Shown piece by piece: positions 1 to 9,995 of a stretch of 64,000 nucleotides of DNA; positions within the stretch are counted from its first letter, which is position 1, and every line of letters begins with the position of its first letter. Under the pieces are notes generated by a model. It was not told where the DNA came from, did not search any database, and saw nothing but the letters and a program-made list of their open reading frames with translations. Location: the NCBI RefSeq assembly GCF_014280965.1, contig NZ_JACODZ010000007.1, forward strand, positions 248,001 to 312,000. Reading direction: 5' to 3'. A program made the position numbers and the translations under genes. The stretch is from Echinicola salinicaeni. Its GTDB lineage: Bacteria > Bacteroidota > Bacteroidia > Cytophagales > Cyclobacteriaceae.

Positions 1-27
1 AATTCATTAATAAAAACTGACACATTC

Positions 28-63
28 TTAATTACCTTCCTATTAAAAGAAATAGGTAATTAA
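28..63 (-). terminator. Hairpin downstream of the first lipoprotein gene
   Basis: A 10-base perfect inverted repeat (28-37 and 54-63) lies just past the stop codon of the minus-strand gene ending at 66. The loop can form a further CCTATT/AATAGG stem. There is no long T-run after it, so terminator function is an inference from position. Confidence 0.4.
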
Positions 64-65
64 GG

Positions 66-947
66 CTATTCCCTTCCTTCATAACCTGTATTTTTCTTAA
101 GAAATTTACGCACTATGTAGATCAGAAAACCTAAGATCAAAGCCACAAGGGCTCCCCAAAAGGAAAAAAACTTATCCCAAAATATTTCCCCCAATTTATT
201 GAACCTACTTTTCCAGCGGTAATCCTTATCCACCTCCACTCTTACACTCAAATGCTCTGTAGTTTTAGGAACTGGAGTACCCTCACAGTTTGGATTATCA
301 TAAAGCTGTATTTCAGCACTGACCTCAAAAGTTCCCTCTTCTATCGCTTTTAGGGTAAACTGTACTTTCGAGCCACTAGGATCTATTTTGATACAGCCTG
401 TTTCACTGGGTACAATCTCAAAATCGGGTGCAATTGGCTTTACTTTCGCATATTGTCCAATCCTTGCCGGAAATACTTCCATATCTGTAGCAGACCCAGT
501 ATCTGTGACATACTCCGTGCTTTTATCTCCAATCCAAACGATCATACTCGCATTCTGATGAAGCTTTATCTCCTTTTCCACCTCCAACACAGCCTTAAAG
601 TCCTCTAATGGAGTTTGTGGCATTACTATCGAATCCCCATCTTCAACGATTACGGGCATTGGAACCCCGATAAGTTCCCCATTATCACCAACTCCCTCAA
701 TTATTTCCGGCTGAATGACATATTCTAAATCCCCTCCTGTCCCTTTTTCTTCATTTATTCCTTCAGAAACTTGCTCATCCACCTTTTCTTCTGGAACCTC
801 AAGCACTTCTTCTATGGCTTCAACGCTTTCTTCAGCCGGTTTTGAAGATTCTTTACAAGCTGAAAATGATAAGATCCATATAAGTAAATATGGGAATCCA
901 CGATTGAGGAAACTGATTATTTTAGAATAAACAGAAGAGCAATCCAT
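66..947 (-). CDS. Membrane-anchored lipoprotein of unknown function
   Basis: A 293-residue protein I cannot assign to a named family. The N-terminus has a hydrophobic stretch ending in FSAC (Cys about residue 31), read as a type II lipoprotein signal. An acidic Glu/Val-rich linker follows (about 35-70), then a probable beta-rich domain (about 120-235), and a C-terminal membrane helix (about 258-280) with a basic tail. The double anchoring, lipid at one end and a helix at the other, is odd for a lipoprotein. The signal could instead be an uncleaved helix, giving a two-pass protein. The start is the only upstream ATG. It is monocistronic as far as the window shows. Confidence 0.7.
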   Translation of the reverse strand: MDCSSVYSKIISFLNRGFPYLLIWILSFSACKESSKPAEESVEAIEEVLEVPEEKVDEQVSEGINEEKGTGGDLEYVIQPEIIEGVGDNGELIGVPMPVIVEDGDSIVMPQTPLEDFKAVLEVEKEIKLHQNASMIVWIGDKSTEYVTDTGSATDMEVFPARIGQYAKVKPIAPDFEIVPSETGCIKIDPSGSKVQFTLKAIEEGTFEVSAEIQLYDNPNCEGTPVPKTTEHLSVRVEVDKDYRWKSRFNKLGEIFWDKFFSFWGALVALILGFLIYIVRKFLKKNTGYEGRE

Positions 948-1071
948 AACATTTCAGCTAAAGTCAGAAATATAATTTGGTAATCAGCTATTATAACTTA
1001 ACCATTATTTCTTAAAAAAAACAGAAATAACAAAAAATGTAGAATCGCTCACCACTGAAATCAAAACATAT

Positions 1072-2172
1072 TTATTCCAATCTAACCGTCCTCCCTGTTG
1101 CTGCTGACTCTTTGGCCGCTTCCAAAATTTCTACCACCATTAGGTTATTCTCTAGACTATACAAACTGTAAGGTGCCGGTTCAATATTCCCTTTGATCAC
1201 ATTATCAAAATAAACAAATGGGTTACTGATCAAATCAAGCGCTTCTGCTTTCACCTCTGATTCCACTTCCTGTTGACCGGCAAATCGCCAACGCATATGC
1301 TCATCATCTTTGGTAATCACATATCCTGATTGTCCATATACCTCCATATCCTTCCTATTGAACGGCCAGTTCCACGAAGCCTGAATAATCCCTTGGGCAT
1401 CTTTATAATCTACAATTATAGTGGCTTCATCATCTACCTTATCATAAATCTCCGGCTTATAGTTTTTGGTTACAGCCCGCACAGATAACGGTTTCTCTCC
1501 ATGCTTCAAATAAGTCATGATATTGGCCCCATAACAACCAAAATCTACCAAAGCCCCTCCACCGTTCAATTTTGGATCAGTAAGCCAGTTTAAAAATTCT
1601 GGCCCAACCCCGATCTCCTTAGGGCCTTGATGACCATGATGAAAGACCATTTTACGAATCCCTCCCAACTGACCATTATCTTGCTCAAAAAGCCTGTAGG
1701 TTTTTTCAGTGCTAGGGTACCAAGAAGTCTCGTAATTGGTAAGTAAGTGAATTTTATTTTCCCTTGCCAAAGCGGCCATTCTTTTGGCATCTTTCAAATT
1801 TGTAGACAAGGGCTTTTCTACCATCACGTGAATGCCACGGGGAGCTGCCGCCTCTACAGCTTCCAAATGATAAAAAATAGGACCAAAAACCAATATCCCG
1901 TCCGGCTTCTTGTCCGCTAACATTTTATCCAGATCATCATAAATCAATGAGCCATCCAAATCATATCGCTCCTTGAAACGATTGGCCAATGCTGCATCTG
2001 GCTCGTACACGCCCACTAGCTCCATTCCTTCCTGCTTTCCCCATTCAAAAAACCAAAGGCTATGGCCATGCGAAAGACCTACCATCGCAAACTTTGTCTT
2101 TTCTTGGGCCATTAAACTCTGAGGCAACAAGTTCATCAAAAACAGTCCAATTACTGTAGCAAATAATTTCAT
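1072..2172 (-). CDS. Secreted Gfo/Idh/MocA-family oxidoreductase
   Basis: This 366-residue protein is a Gfo/Idh/MocA dehydrogenase; the family oxidises or reduces sugars and polyols with NAD(P). A signal peptide of about 22 residues (ending LMAQ) precedes the Rossmann domain. The usual glycine-rich loop is altered: it reads VGLSHGHS. The conserved EKP motif (VEKPLST, about residue 118) is present, and the C-terminal alpha/beta substrate domain is complete. Export is common for these enzymes in Bacteroidota. The substrate cannot be read from the sequence. No neighbour suggests a pathway; the gene stands alone between a lipoprotein and the FUSC pair. Confidence 0.88.
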   Translation of the reverse strand: MKLFATVIGLFLMNLLPQSLMAQEKTKFAMVGLSHGHSLWFFEWGKQEGMELVGVYEPDAALANRFKERYDLDGSLIYDDLDKMLADKKPDGILVFGPIFYHLEAVEAAAPRGIHVMVEKPLSTNLKDAKRMAALARENKIHLLTNYETSWYPSTEKTYRLFEQDNGQLGGIRKMVFHHGHQGPKEIGVGPEFLNWLTDPKLNGGGALVDFGCYGANIMTYLKHGEKPLSVRAVTKNYKPEIYDKVDDEATIIVDYKDAQGIIQASWNWPFNRKDMEVYGQSGYVITKDDEHMRWRFAGQQEVESEVKAEALDLISNPFVYFDNVIKGNIEPAPYSLYSLENNLMVVEILEAAKESAATGRTVRLE

Positions 2173-2318
2173 AGTTATCTTGGTTGATTATTTCATCTTA
2201 TAATTTCCTACTTTCCCAATTAGCCCAAAAGGAAGGTACTTATCTTTGGGGTATTTTGATGACCAATGGTAACAAAGCCTTTTAAATAAGTAAATCTATT
2301 TTTGAAAGCCCATGTCAT

Positions 2319-4388
2319 TCAGAGATTTCTACTCAAACGCTCTATGTCCTTACATGTCTTTTTAATCAAGTTCAATTGCTCAGTCAAGAGCTGGTCTTCA
2401 ATGCCTTCAACAGGACCAAGCAAATCTTCTGTATTATCAAGTACAGAGAAGTCCACTTTAAATCCTGATTCTCCCAAATGCTCCAAACTTCTCAAAAGAT
2501 AATTCCTAGCCCTTTTGATCAACACCAGCTGCGTAGCAGATGTCAGTTCCAATTTAGCTTCAATCAAACTATGGGACAAAGAAGAAAAATAAGAGGACAA
2601 GGTATTATTGAGTACAACCAATTGCTGCATGACCTCATTGTTCTTTTGTTGACTTTTCGGTTCATCTAACATTCTTTGAAATGCTGCTGAAAGTTTAGCT
2701 GTCTGCATAAACATCCGCTTCCTTGCAAGACGATAATCAAGTTCGTTAAATATTTCAGAATTTAGACTATTAATAATCTGGGATAAATATACCAGGTCAG
2801 CTTGCAGGCTGCCCTTCATCAAAGTTTTCATTCCTCCATATTCCCAAGTGGGCAAAAAATACTTTATAAATACAAATGAAATACCCGAGGCCAAGGCGAT
2901 ATCCACTATCCTTTCCCTAGCCACATCCAAATCATTTCCTGGGTACAAAAAACCAAAAACAATAAATATAAAAGGTGTAATAAACACCACACTCCAAAAA
3001 TACCGAATACGAATAAAGGAATTGACCAGGATCATCAACACCACTATGATAACCATCCTAATGGTAATATCTTCTACAAAATACAAAATCAACACTCCAG
3101 AAACTCCCCCAACGAAGGTTCCTATTATTTGATTTAGACTCCGCTTTTTAGTCAGGCTAAAGCCAGGTCGCATGATCAATAGAATACCCAGAATTACCCA
3201 ATAGCTGTTTTTTCCCAGCAGGGGAATTTGTGATATAAGAAAGCCTACAAACCCTGCGGCAGACAAACGCAAAGCGTGCCGAAAAGCAGGAGCCTCCAAA
3301 CTCAAATTATCCCTGATCAACTTCAACGAAAAACTTTGATCCCCAACAAATTTGGACAGACTCTCTTCCCATGTCTTGGGAATAAAAGTCAATTGCTCTT
3401 CATAAAAATAATTCTGGATATCGTCTAACCTATTACTTATTGCCCTTAGGTTAGCAAAGATCCTATTAAGGACCAATGTTTTGGTGCCCTTAGCGCTCAG
3501 CCTATCTATTTGTTCCTTCAATTGCTCAAGTGCCGCTTGCCGAACGCCATGTTTCTTGGGTTTTTCATTATTGATCAATGCATACCCCAATTGTGACAAT
3601 TCATTAGCCACCATTCGGATAACATGTCCAAATTCTTCCAAAATCCCTAGCCGCCCGTAATCCTCCCTCAGTTTATCATACTCATAATGAGAAGAAATCA
3701 TTTGATCAAAAATATCAAGGGTATCTACAAATATTATAATTAATAATTGCTCAGGTTTTATGGAATCTTCCATCTTTACCCTTGATTTAAACAAAATTTC
3801 CCTAACCGTCTCCTGATGCTCAATCACAGAAACTTGCAATTTGGCCAACTGACTATTGTTTTGTGCTACATTTTCGCTTGGAAAATAATACCTGGACCTG
3901 ACGGTTAGATACTTGGAAATTTGTAGTACACATTCTCCCAAAGCCTGCTGTGCAAGCCTAAAAGGCCTTACCTGAGAAATAAAGAGACTGAACAAAGTAT
4001 ACCATAATCCCCCTACCAGAATAAAAAACGCAAACTTAAGGCTGCTTGACCCAGTACTGATGGCCCCCATGGAAATGGCCATTACCAATAAACCTGCCAA
4101 TCCAACCGCTGAGGCCCTAACACCATAGACGGTAATAATAGAAAACAAAAAGCAAAACAAAGGTACCTGAATAGCCTGCAGATATACATTTGTATTCAAA
4201 GACACAGTAACTAAGGCACTGAGAAAGATACTGGCACAACTAGCCAGCATCCCATTACGCCTGTAAGCTCTCGGCCCTGTACTATCGGCCAAACTAACCA
4301 TAAGGGCTCCCAACGCTACATAAACGCCCAACACATAATGTCCTTTAAGGTAGAAAACCAAAAAAGGCAGCATCATGCCTAGTGTCAC
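2319..4388 (-). CDS. FUSC-family integral membrane protein (copy 1, start uncertain)
   Basis: Second copy of a tandem pair of FUSC/YccS-like membrane proteins. It has two hydrophobic blocks (N-terminal TM helices, then helices about residues 365-490) separated by and followed by long soluble helical regions, as in fusaric-acid-resistance/aromatic-acid exporter-like proteins. The transported substrate is unknown. The given start is a GTG inside the first conserved segment. Upstream, in the same frame to 4460, translation still matches the paralogue (ILKS.FLGQYFTDGVR against ELKSFLLGQYFADGVK), but there is no ATG/GTG/TTG before a TAA at 4461-4463. The true start is therefore either a non-canonical codon (ATT at 4458-4460 or CTG at 4446-4448) or was lost. 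Both copies end in a near-identical KTCKDIERLSR tail. Confidence 0.82.
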   Translation of the reverse strand: MTLGMMLPFLVFYLKGHYVLGVYVALGALMVSLADSTGPRAYRRNGMLASCASIFLSALVTVSLNTNVYLQAIQVPLFCFLFSIITVYGVRASAVGLAGLLVMAISMGAISTGSSSLKFAFFILVGGLWYTLFSLFISQVRPFRLAQQALGECVLQISKYLTVRSRYYFPSENVAQNNSQLAKLQVSVIEHQETVREILFKSRVKMEDSIKPEQLLIIIFVDTLDIFDQMISSHYEYDKLREDYGRLGILEEFGHVIRMVANELSQLGYALINNEKPKKHGVRQAALEQLKEQIDRLSAKGTKTLVLNRIFANLRAISNRLDDIQNYFYEEQLTFIPKTWEESLSKFVGDQSFSLKLIRDNLSLEAPAFRHALRLSAAGFVGFLISQIPLLGKNSYWVILGILLIMRPGFSLTKKRSLNQIIGTFVGGVSGVLILYFVEDITIRMVIIVVLMILVNSFIRIRYFWSVVFITPFIFIVFGFLYPGNDLDVARERIVDIALASGISFVFIKYFLPTWEYGGMKTLMKGSLQADLVYLSQIINSLNSEIFNELDYRLARKRMFMQTAKLSAAFQRMLDEPKSQQKNNEVMQQLVVLNNTLSSYFSSLSHSLIEAKLELTSATQLVLIKRARNYLLRSLEHLGESGFKVDFSVLDNTEDLLGPVEGIEDQLLTEQLNLIKKTCKDIERLSRNL

Positions 4389-4583
4389 CCTTACACCATC
4401 TGTAAAATACTGGCCTAAAAATATACTTTTTAAAATTCCTGCTTTCAGAATTATTTCAATTTATGCCCATAATAAATATCCAGATTTTTCATGGAAGCAC
4501 CCAAAAACAAAAGCTTATATTTCAATGTCCTCCTATCTTGCTGATGACATTCAAACCTAATGAACAAACAAAAGGACAAATTA

Positions 4584-6779
4584 TCAAGCAGCTAGCTTCC
4601 GGCTTAACCGTTCAATATCCTTACAAGTTTTTTTGATCAAGTTTAATTGCTCACTCAGCAACTCATCTTCTGCTTCCGCTCTTGAAACCAGCAAGCTATC
4701 CGAACGATCCAAAACAGAAAAGTCAACCTTATAACCTTGCTCACCAAAATGCTCCAAGCTCCTTAAGAGGTAATTCCTTGCCCTTTTGATCAATACACCC
4801 TGATCATGAGAGGACAAAACCATGTCTGACCTTATCAAGCTCGTGGAAAGCGTAGAAAAATAGGAAGACAAAATATGATTGAGTACTACAAATTGATGCA
4901 GGGAGTCTTTCTGTTTTTGTTTGCTCTTTGGCTCATCCAACATCCTTTGAAATGCTGCTGATAAATTGGCTGATTGTAGGTACATTCTTTTTCTGGCCAA
5001 CCTATAAGCAAGCTCATCAAACTGTTCCACGTCCAAACGCTTAATTACCTGCGCAAGGTATTCCAAATCAGCTTTCACCACCTCTTTCATCAAATGCCTG
5101 AAACCTCCATACTCCCAACTTGGGAAAAAGAAATTACTGGCCAAATAAGCCAGACCAGAACCAACAACGGTATCAATAATCCGCTCACGGGCAATAAGGA
5201 TATTGGCATCTGGGTATAAAAAACCATAGACAATAAAAATGAAAGGCGTCATAAAGACCACACTGAGCACATATTTGATTCTTAAAAAGGAATAGGCCAG
5301 CACCATCAATATTACCAAAATCACAAAACGGGCCGTATAATCCTGCACCAAATACAAAATCATAACGCCAGAAACCCCACCTATCAAAGTACCAATAATC
5401 CTTTGGGCATTTCTTCTCTTGGTCAAACTAAAACCCGGTCTTAAAATCACCAAGATGGTCAATACCACCCAGTAACTATGTTGGCCCAAAGACAGCTGCA
5501 GCGAGATCAAAAAACCAACCAAACAGGTCACTGACAATCTCAATGCATGCCTGAAAACATTGGACTCAAAAGTGAGATTATCCCTGATCAACTTGAATGA
5601 GAAACTTTGGTGTCCTACAAACTTGGACAGGTTCTCCTCCCTGGTTTGGGAAATAAAAGTCAGTTCTTCTTTATAAAAATAATTAAAGATATCATCCACC
5701 CTTCTACTAATAGATCTTAAGTTGGCTTGGATCTTACGCAGCATCAAGCATTTCACTCCTTGTCTTTCCAAATCTTCAATTTGGTTCTTTAGCCTGTCAA
5801 GGATGACTGTTTTGGAGGACATTTTTATGGGCTTTTCATTATTTATCAGGGCATAGCCCAAGTCCGACAACTGATCACTTATCAGCTTTATGCCCAAACC
5901 AATTTCCTTTAGCACCCCATACTTACCGTATATCTCCCTTAAACTTTTGTACTCGTAATGCGAAGACATCATTTGCTCAAAAATATCCAAGGTATCCACA
6001 AAAATCACAATCAACAGCTGACCTGACTTAATGGAATCCCCCACCCTAATCCTGGTTTTATAAAGCATCTGTCTCACGCTTTCCTGATGCTCATGCACCT
6101 GAACTTGGGAGCTGGCTAAATCCTGATAGTTTTTGGATACATCTACGGTGGTATCATAAAAATTGGCCTTTAATTTCAAATAGTGGGCAATCTGTAAAAC
6201 ACACTCTCCCAATGCCTGCTGAGCCACCCTATAGGGCCTGATCTGCATAATGGACAGACTCAAAACCATGTACCAAATACCTCCTGACAGTACCAGTAAT
6301 GCATAAATCCAAAAAGCAGCTTCCGTTTTTTGAGAATCTATGGAAATGGCCATCGCCAATAAAGCACCCGACCCAACGGATGAAGCCCTTAGCCCATATA
6401 CCGAAAACATGGCAAAAAAGAAGCATAAGACCAAGATCTCTATTGCCAATAAAAATACATTAACATTTAAAATTCCTGTGATCAAGGCTGCTAAAAACAC
6501 GAAGCCACAACTTGCCAGCATACCAGTCCTTCTATGCTCTTCAGGACCAGTACTGTCTGAAAGGCTCACAAAAAAGGCTCCCAATGAAATAGAAATCCCC
6601 GTCCTAAAATCACCCATCAAGGAAAAGACCAAAGCAGGAAGTAACACCCCCATGGTCATCTTTACGCCATCAGCAAAATACTGACCAAGCAAAAAACTTT
6701 TTAATTCTACAGGTCTTAGAATTGCCATTCTTGAATTTTGATTCCAAAATTTAAATATCCCCAATAATAGGCGATTCAC
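4584..6779 (-). CDS. FUSC-family integral membrane protein (copy 2, full length)
   Basis: 731 residues, the intact member of the tandem pair, transcribed just upstream of copy 1 with about 120-200 bases between them. The N-terminal hydrophobic block spans about residues 25-190, a soluble helical region about 200-390, a second hydrophobic block about 400-525, and a cytoplasmic helical tail follows. This two-block layout is typical of FUSC/YccS proteins. The two copies are similar along their whole length, so this is a gene duplication rather than a domain split. Function beyond 'putative efflux or envelope protein' is not supported by neighbours. Confidence 0.85.
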   Translation of the reverse strand: MNRLLLGIFKFWNQNSRMAILRPVELKSFLLGQYFADGVKMTMGVLLPALVFSLMGDFRTGISISLGAFFVSLSDSTGPEEHRRTGMLASCGFVFLAALITGILNVNVFLLAIEILVLCFFFAMFSVYGLRASSVGSGALLAMAISIDSQKTEAAFWIYALLVLSGGIWYMVLSLSIMQIRPYRVAQQALGECVLQIAHYLKLKANFYDTTVDVSKNYQDLASSQVQVHEHQESVRQMLYKTRIRVGDSIKSGQLLIVIFVDTLDIFEQMMSSHYEYKSLREIYGKYGVLKEIGLGIKLISDQLSDLGYALINNEKPIKMSSKTVILDRLKNQIEDLERQGVKCLMLRKIQANLRSISRRVDDIFNYFYKEELTFISQTREENLSKFVGHQSFSFKLIRDNLTFESNVFRHALRLSVTCLVGFLISLQLSLGQHSYWVVLTILVILRPGFSLTKRRNAQRIIGTLIGGVSGVMILYLVQDYTARFVILVILMVLAYSFLRIKYVLSVVFMTPFIFIVYGFLYPDANILIARERIIDTVVGSGLAYLASNFFFPSWEYGGFRHLMKEVVKADLEYLAQVIKRLDVEQFDELAYRLARKRMYLQSANLSAAFQRMLDEPKSKQKQKDSLHQFVVLNHILSSYFSTLSTSLIRSDMVLSSHDQGVLIKRARNYLLRSLEHFGEQGYKVDFSVLDRSDSLLVSRAEAEDELLSEQLNLIKKTCKDIERLSRKLAA

Positions 6780-6853
6780 CTAATGATGATAATTATTTCA
6801 ATAGTCTAAAAATACTGCTATTTTTACCTTGAACAACACCATCAGTTTTTAAT

Positions 6854-7261
6854 ATGAATAAGTTCAGTTTTTTAATTTTATTCTTGGCCTACTTCCTTTC
6901 TGGCTGCAGTTGCAATCCCGAAGCACTCATTGAGCTAATCGCCAAATCCAGTATGTTCAAGGGACAAGGTGAGGTAATGGCCATTGGGCATTTCAACCGA
7001 ATTGAGGCCAATTTTCAAAAAGACCTGAGCGAAGAGCAAAGTAAAATTGAATTGAAACTCTATAATGGGCAGTTGCCAGAATTATATGAAAACGAGGCCA
7101 ATATCGCTCGGAAGTGTGCCAAGACCTATATAGAAGCAACAGAAAGTCAAGACTATAAGAAAATAGAAATCTTTATCATAAAAACTTCTGAAGACATTCC
7201 GCCTCAAACCCTCTACCAAAGTAGTTACCTATTTGAAGTGGCCAGCCTTTCAGAGGAATAA
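6854..7261 (+). CDS. Small lipoprotein of unknown function
   Basis: 135 residues with a clear lipobox (FLSGC, Cys at about residue 18) after a hydrophobic signal. The mature part is a small mixed alpha/beta domain containing GQGEVMAIGHFN and a charged helix. No family is recognised. It is divergent from the FUSC gene with a 74-base gap, so both promoters lie in this short region. Confidence 0.7.
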   Translation: MNKFSFLILFLAYFLSGCSCNPEALIELIAKSSMFKGQGEVMAIGHFNRIEANFQKDLSEEQSKIELKLYNGQLPELYENEANIARKCAKTYIEATESQDYKKIEIFIIKTSEDIPPQTLYQSSYLFEVASLSEE

Positions 7262-7398
7262 ATAAGCAATTGCTTCATCAAAAGTAAAAATACAATTAAT
7301 AGGGGACTTTTCTAATTACGCCTCATCTCAAAGGGCTATACCTTACTTTTAATATACTATCATCAAAGATTCTTCACACCAATTATCTGATAAATAAT

Positions 7399-7662
7399 AT
7401 GCAGCAATTTAACTACCACCAAAGACCACAGATTCCTGTCTCCACTGGAGATTGGATCATCACCCTTATTGTTTCAGGCATCCCATTTTTAGGTTTTATC
7501 ATGCTTATTGTCTGGGCATTTGATAAAAGCACGCCTATTAGCAAAGCCAATTATGCCAAAGCAGCATTAATTTTATGGGCAATCGGAATAGCTTTTGTAA
7601 TTTTGCTGGTAGCCATTGTTGGCATAAGTACCTTTACATTCATATTTCCACAATACAGCTAA
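7399..7662 (+). CDS. Small two-helix membrane protein
   Basis: 87 residues: a short polar N-terminus, then two membrane helices (about 20-42 and 55-80) joined by a loop with WAFDKSTPISKANYAKA. This pattern is common among small bacterial membrane proteins loosely likened to the CD225/dispanin type, but I would not assign a function. The stop codon TAA is directly followed by the ATG of the HAD phosphatase gene, so the two are almost certainly co-transcribed and perhaps translationally coupled. Confidence 0.7.
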   Translation: MQQFNYHQRPQIPVSTGDWIITLIVSGIPFLGFIMLIVWAFDKSTPISKANYAKAALILWAIGIAFVILLVAIVGISTFTFIFPQYS

Positions 7663-8487
7663 ATGAATATTAAAGCCCTTTGCACAGATATAGACGGTAC
7701 CTTTCTCAATAAAAACAGAGAAATTTCCGAGAGGACCATATCGGCCATAAAACAACTACCCGAAGATTTTCCCATTATTCTCGCCTCTTCAAGAATGCCC
7801 AGTGCCATGCGCCACTTACAGGCTGATCTTGACAGACTTCAAAACCCTATGATTTGCTATAATGGGGGCTATATCATTCATTTTGATGGAAAAGAAGAGA
7901 ATTTCGAGCTATTAGACTCCGTAAAGATATCTTTGGACATAGTGGACCACATCAATGTCTTGGCAAAAGGAACAGACATCCATATTAGTCTTTACCATGA
8001 AGACGAATGGTATGTGCCACAAGATGATTTTTGGACCCAAAGGGAAATTACCAGTACCAAGGTAAATCCAGTAATTAAGGGCTGGGAAGAAGTCAAAACC
8101 CATTGGACTGACAAGCAAGCCGGGGCGCATAAAGTCATGTGTATGGGACCTGCAGAGCAAATTGACACTATTTTCAATGCCCTTGAAAATGAAAAAAACG
8201 AGGACTTGCACCTGTACCGCTCTAAAGACACCTATATTGAAATTGCTCCAAAAGCCATTTCAAAAGCCAGTGCCTTAGCACTATTGCTTAATGAGAAATA
8301 TGATATCAAGATGTCAGAAGTAATGGCCTTTGGTGACAACTATAATGATATAGAAATGCTAAAGGCGGTTGGTCATGGCGTAGCGGTTGGCAATGCCAGA
8401 GAAGAAGTCAAAGCTGTGGCCAATGAAATCACAGCCAAAAACACAGATGATGGGGTGGCGATGATGATTGAAAAATATTGCTTGTAA
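7663..8487 (+). CDS. Cof-type HAD-IIB family phosphatase
   Basis: 274 residues. The motif I aspartates are in DIDGT (about residues 9-13), motif II is in LASSRM, and motif IV is GDNYNDIEML near residue 224. The large cap insertion between motifs II and III is the C2B type, giving the HAD-IIB (Cof/YidA) class, which dephosphorylates small sugar or nucleotide phosphates in the cytoplasm. The ATG abuts the stop of the preceding small membrane gene. A strong 23-base-arm hairpin terminator follows. Confidence 0.92.
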   Translation: MNIKALCTDIDGTFLNKNREISERTISAIKQLPEDFPIILASSRMPSAMRHLQADLDRLQNPMICYNGGYIIHFDGKEENFELLDSVKISLDIVDHINVLAKGTDIHISLYHEDEWYVPQDDFWTQREITSTKVNPVIKGWEEVKTHWTDKQAGAHKVMCMGPAEQIDTIFNALENEKNEDLHLYRSKDTYIEIAPKAISKASALALLLNEKYDIKMSEVMAFGDNYNDIEMLKAVGHGVAVGNAREEVKAVANEITAKNTDDGVAMMIEKYCL

Positions 8488-8494
8488 AGCTTCC

Positions 8495-8552
8495 AGAAAA
8501 CACAAAAACACCAATTACTAATAATAGGTTAATTGGTGTTTTTGTGTTTTCT
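8495..8552. terminator. Bidirectional terminator, 23-base perfect arms
   Basis: Arms 8495-8517 and 8530-8552 are perfectly complementary over 23 bases with a 12-base loop. The hairpin sits between convergent genes (HAD phosphatase on +, PepSY protein on -). A-rich and T-rich flanks on the two arms let it work in both directions. Confidence 0.85.
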
Positions 8553-8590
8553 ATTGTCATGATTCTACTCTATACTTTCACTCGTATCAT

Positions 8591-9865
8591 CTAGGATGCC
8601 ACACTTACCTCTCTCTTTTCAATCCTCTTTTTCTTAGCAGGCTTTTTCTTCATCTTATTGATCCAAATTAATGTTCCAGTGATTGGCAAACTTGTGGCAA
8701 TCAAACAGGAAATAAAATAAAGCAATTTGCTAAAACCACCATAAACGGAACCAATATGGAGGGCCTTTATTGACCTGGCCACCCTTTGGTTAAATGGCTG
8801 GTCTGCAAAAATCTTCAAATCACTGACTTCTGCTGTTTCAATGTCCAAACTAATATTGTCTCCTGCTGCGGGAGCAAAAAAGCCCACTTTACTTTTTGAA
8901 ATGTTTATCTGATAATCTGTATCCTGAGGAATACTGATACGGTATTCTCCGTCATAAGGAAGATTTTCATCCGCAACTTTGATATATTCCTCAAATGTCA
9001 AAAATGACAGAGTTTCAGCTTCTTTTTCTTCAACCTCATCTCTCTTACTGGCTTGTGGCGGACCACCATGACCTCCTCTAGCGCCACGCTCCTGATAAGT
9101 ACCCAAGGTTTTTTGTAAAGCTGTCCTGTACCAAGGGAAAGACCATTGCGGACCTGTCAAACCCATGATCAACAAAAACAAAAAAGAATAGAAGGCCAAT
9201 GTATTATGCAAATCGTGGTTGGCTCGCTTCCAGCTACCATTCAACTTCAACTTTAAACCTTGTTTCCAGCTTTTCAACTTTTGTGGGAACCAAATCACTA
9301 TTCCAGTAATCAATCCTATTGTAAACAATATAGTAGCTGTTCCTGAGATATAACTTCCCAACTTTCTATTTTCTAGCCCTTCGAAAATTGGCTCTTCTAT
9401 TTTATCCAACAATAACCATCTGTGCAGACTGAACATATCCCGCATAAACCCGGCTATCGCATTTTTTTCTTTAGAATCCCCTACTATCTCCCCACTATAT
9501 GGATTCAAATAATATGTCGTTCCAAACCGGCTGCGACTACCTTCTTCTCTAACTGAAAACTTGTAGGTCCGCTCTTCGGCATGGGGAATGGAAACACTGG
9601 TAATATTCCCTTCTACCCTACTAGATAAACGCTGAAGAAGATCTTCTACAGGCATCTTCTCTTCCCCATCTTGTTTATCGATCCAGTGCAGATGAGAACT
9701 GAACATTTCCTGCAATTCAGTATTATAAACATAAATGGTTCCGGATAAACAAATTGGGATCAGTACCAAAGCACCCGCCAGGCCTACCCAAAGGTGAATA
9801 TCATTAAAAAACTTCCTGACCTTTTGCCAATTGGTCTTTTTCTTTTTAGTCTTCATCTTCTTCAA
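8591..9865 (-). CDS. PepSY-domain inner-membrane protein (XusC-like)
   Basis: 424 residues of the PepSY-associated TM family. Four membrane helices are visible (about 28-50, 172-194, 215-236, 385-407) with periplasmic PepSY-like segments between. Family-typical histidines lie beside the helices (DIHLW, SLHRWLL, HDLHNTLAF, KALHIG). Homologues are thought to reduce ferric siderophores or otherwise act at the inner membrane in iron uptake. It is the last gene of a minus-strand unit behind a TonB receptor and a DUF4374 lipoprotein, the same order and family set as the xenosiderophore system XusABC of Bacteroides thetaiotaomicron. The C-terminus is strongly basic. Confidence 0.85.
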   Translation of the reverse strand: MKKMKTKKKKTNWQKVRKFFNDIHLWVGLAGALVLIPICLSGTIYVYNTELQEMFSSHLHWIDKQDGEEKMPVEDLLQRLSSRVEGNITSVSIPHAEERTYKFSVREEGSRSRFGTTYYLNPYSGEIVGDSKEKNAIAGFMRDMFSLHRWLLLDKIEEPIFEGLENRKLGSYISGTATILFTIGLITGIVIWFPQKLKSWKQGLKLKLNGSWKRANHDLHNTLAFYSFLFLLIMGLTGPQWSFPWYRTALQKTLGTYQERGARGGHGGPPQASKRDEVEEKEAETLSFLTFEEYIKVADENLPYDGEYRISIPQDTDYQINISKSKVGFFAPAAGDNISLDIETAEVSDLKIFADQPFNQRVARSIKALHIGSVYGGFSKLLYFISCLIATSLPITGTLIWINKMKKKPAKKKRIEKREVSVAS

Positions 9866-9995
9866 TTTAATAATCGTTAGAGTCTGGATTAGAATATTAC
9901 TATCGGCACTTCCTAAAGGCCCTTTCTAAACAAAACAAGCTGCATGGATCATGAAAAAACCGTAGCCCTTTCCACATTACCTTTAAATCCATAAG

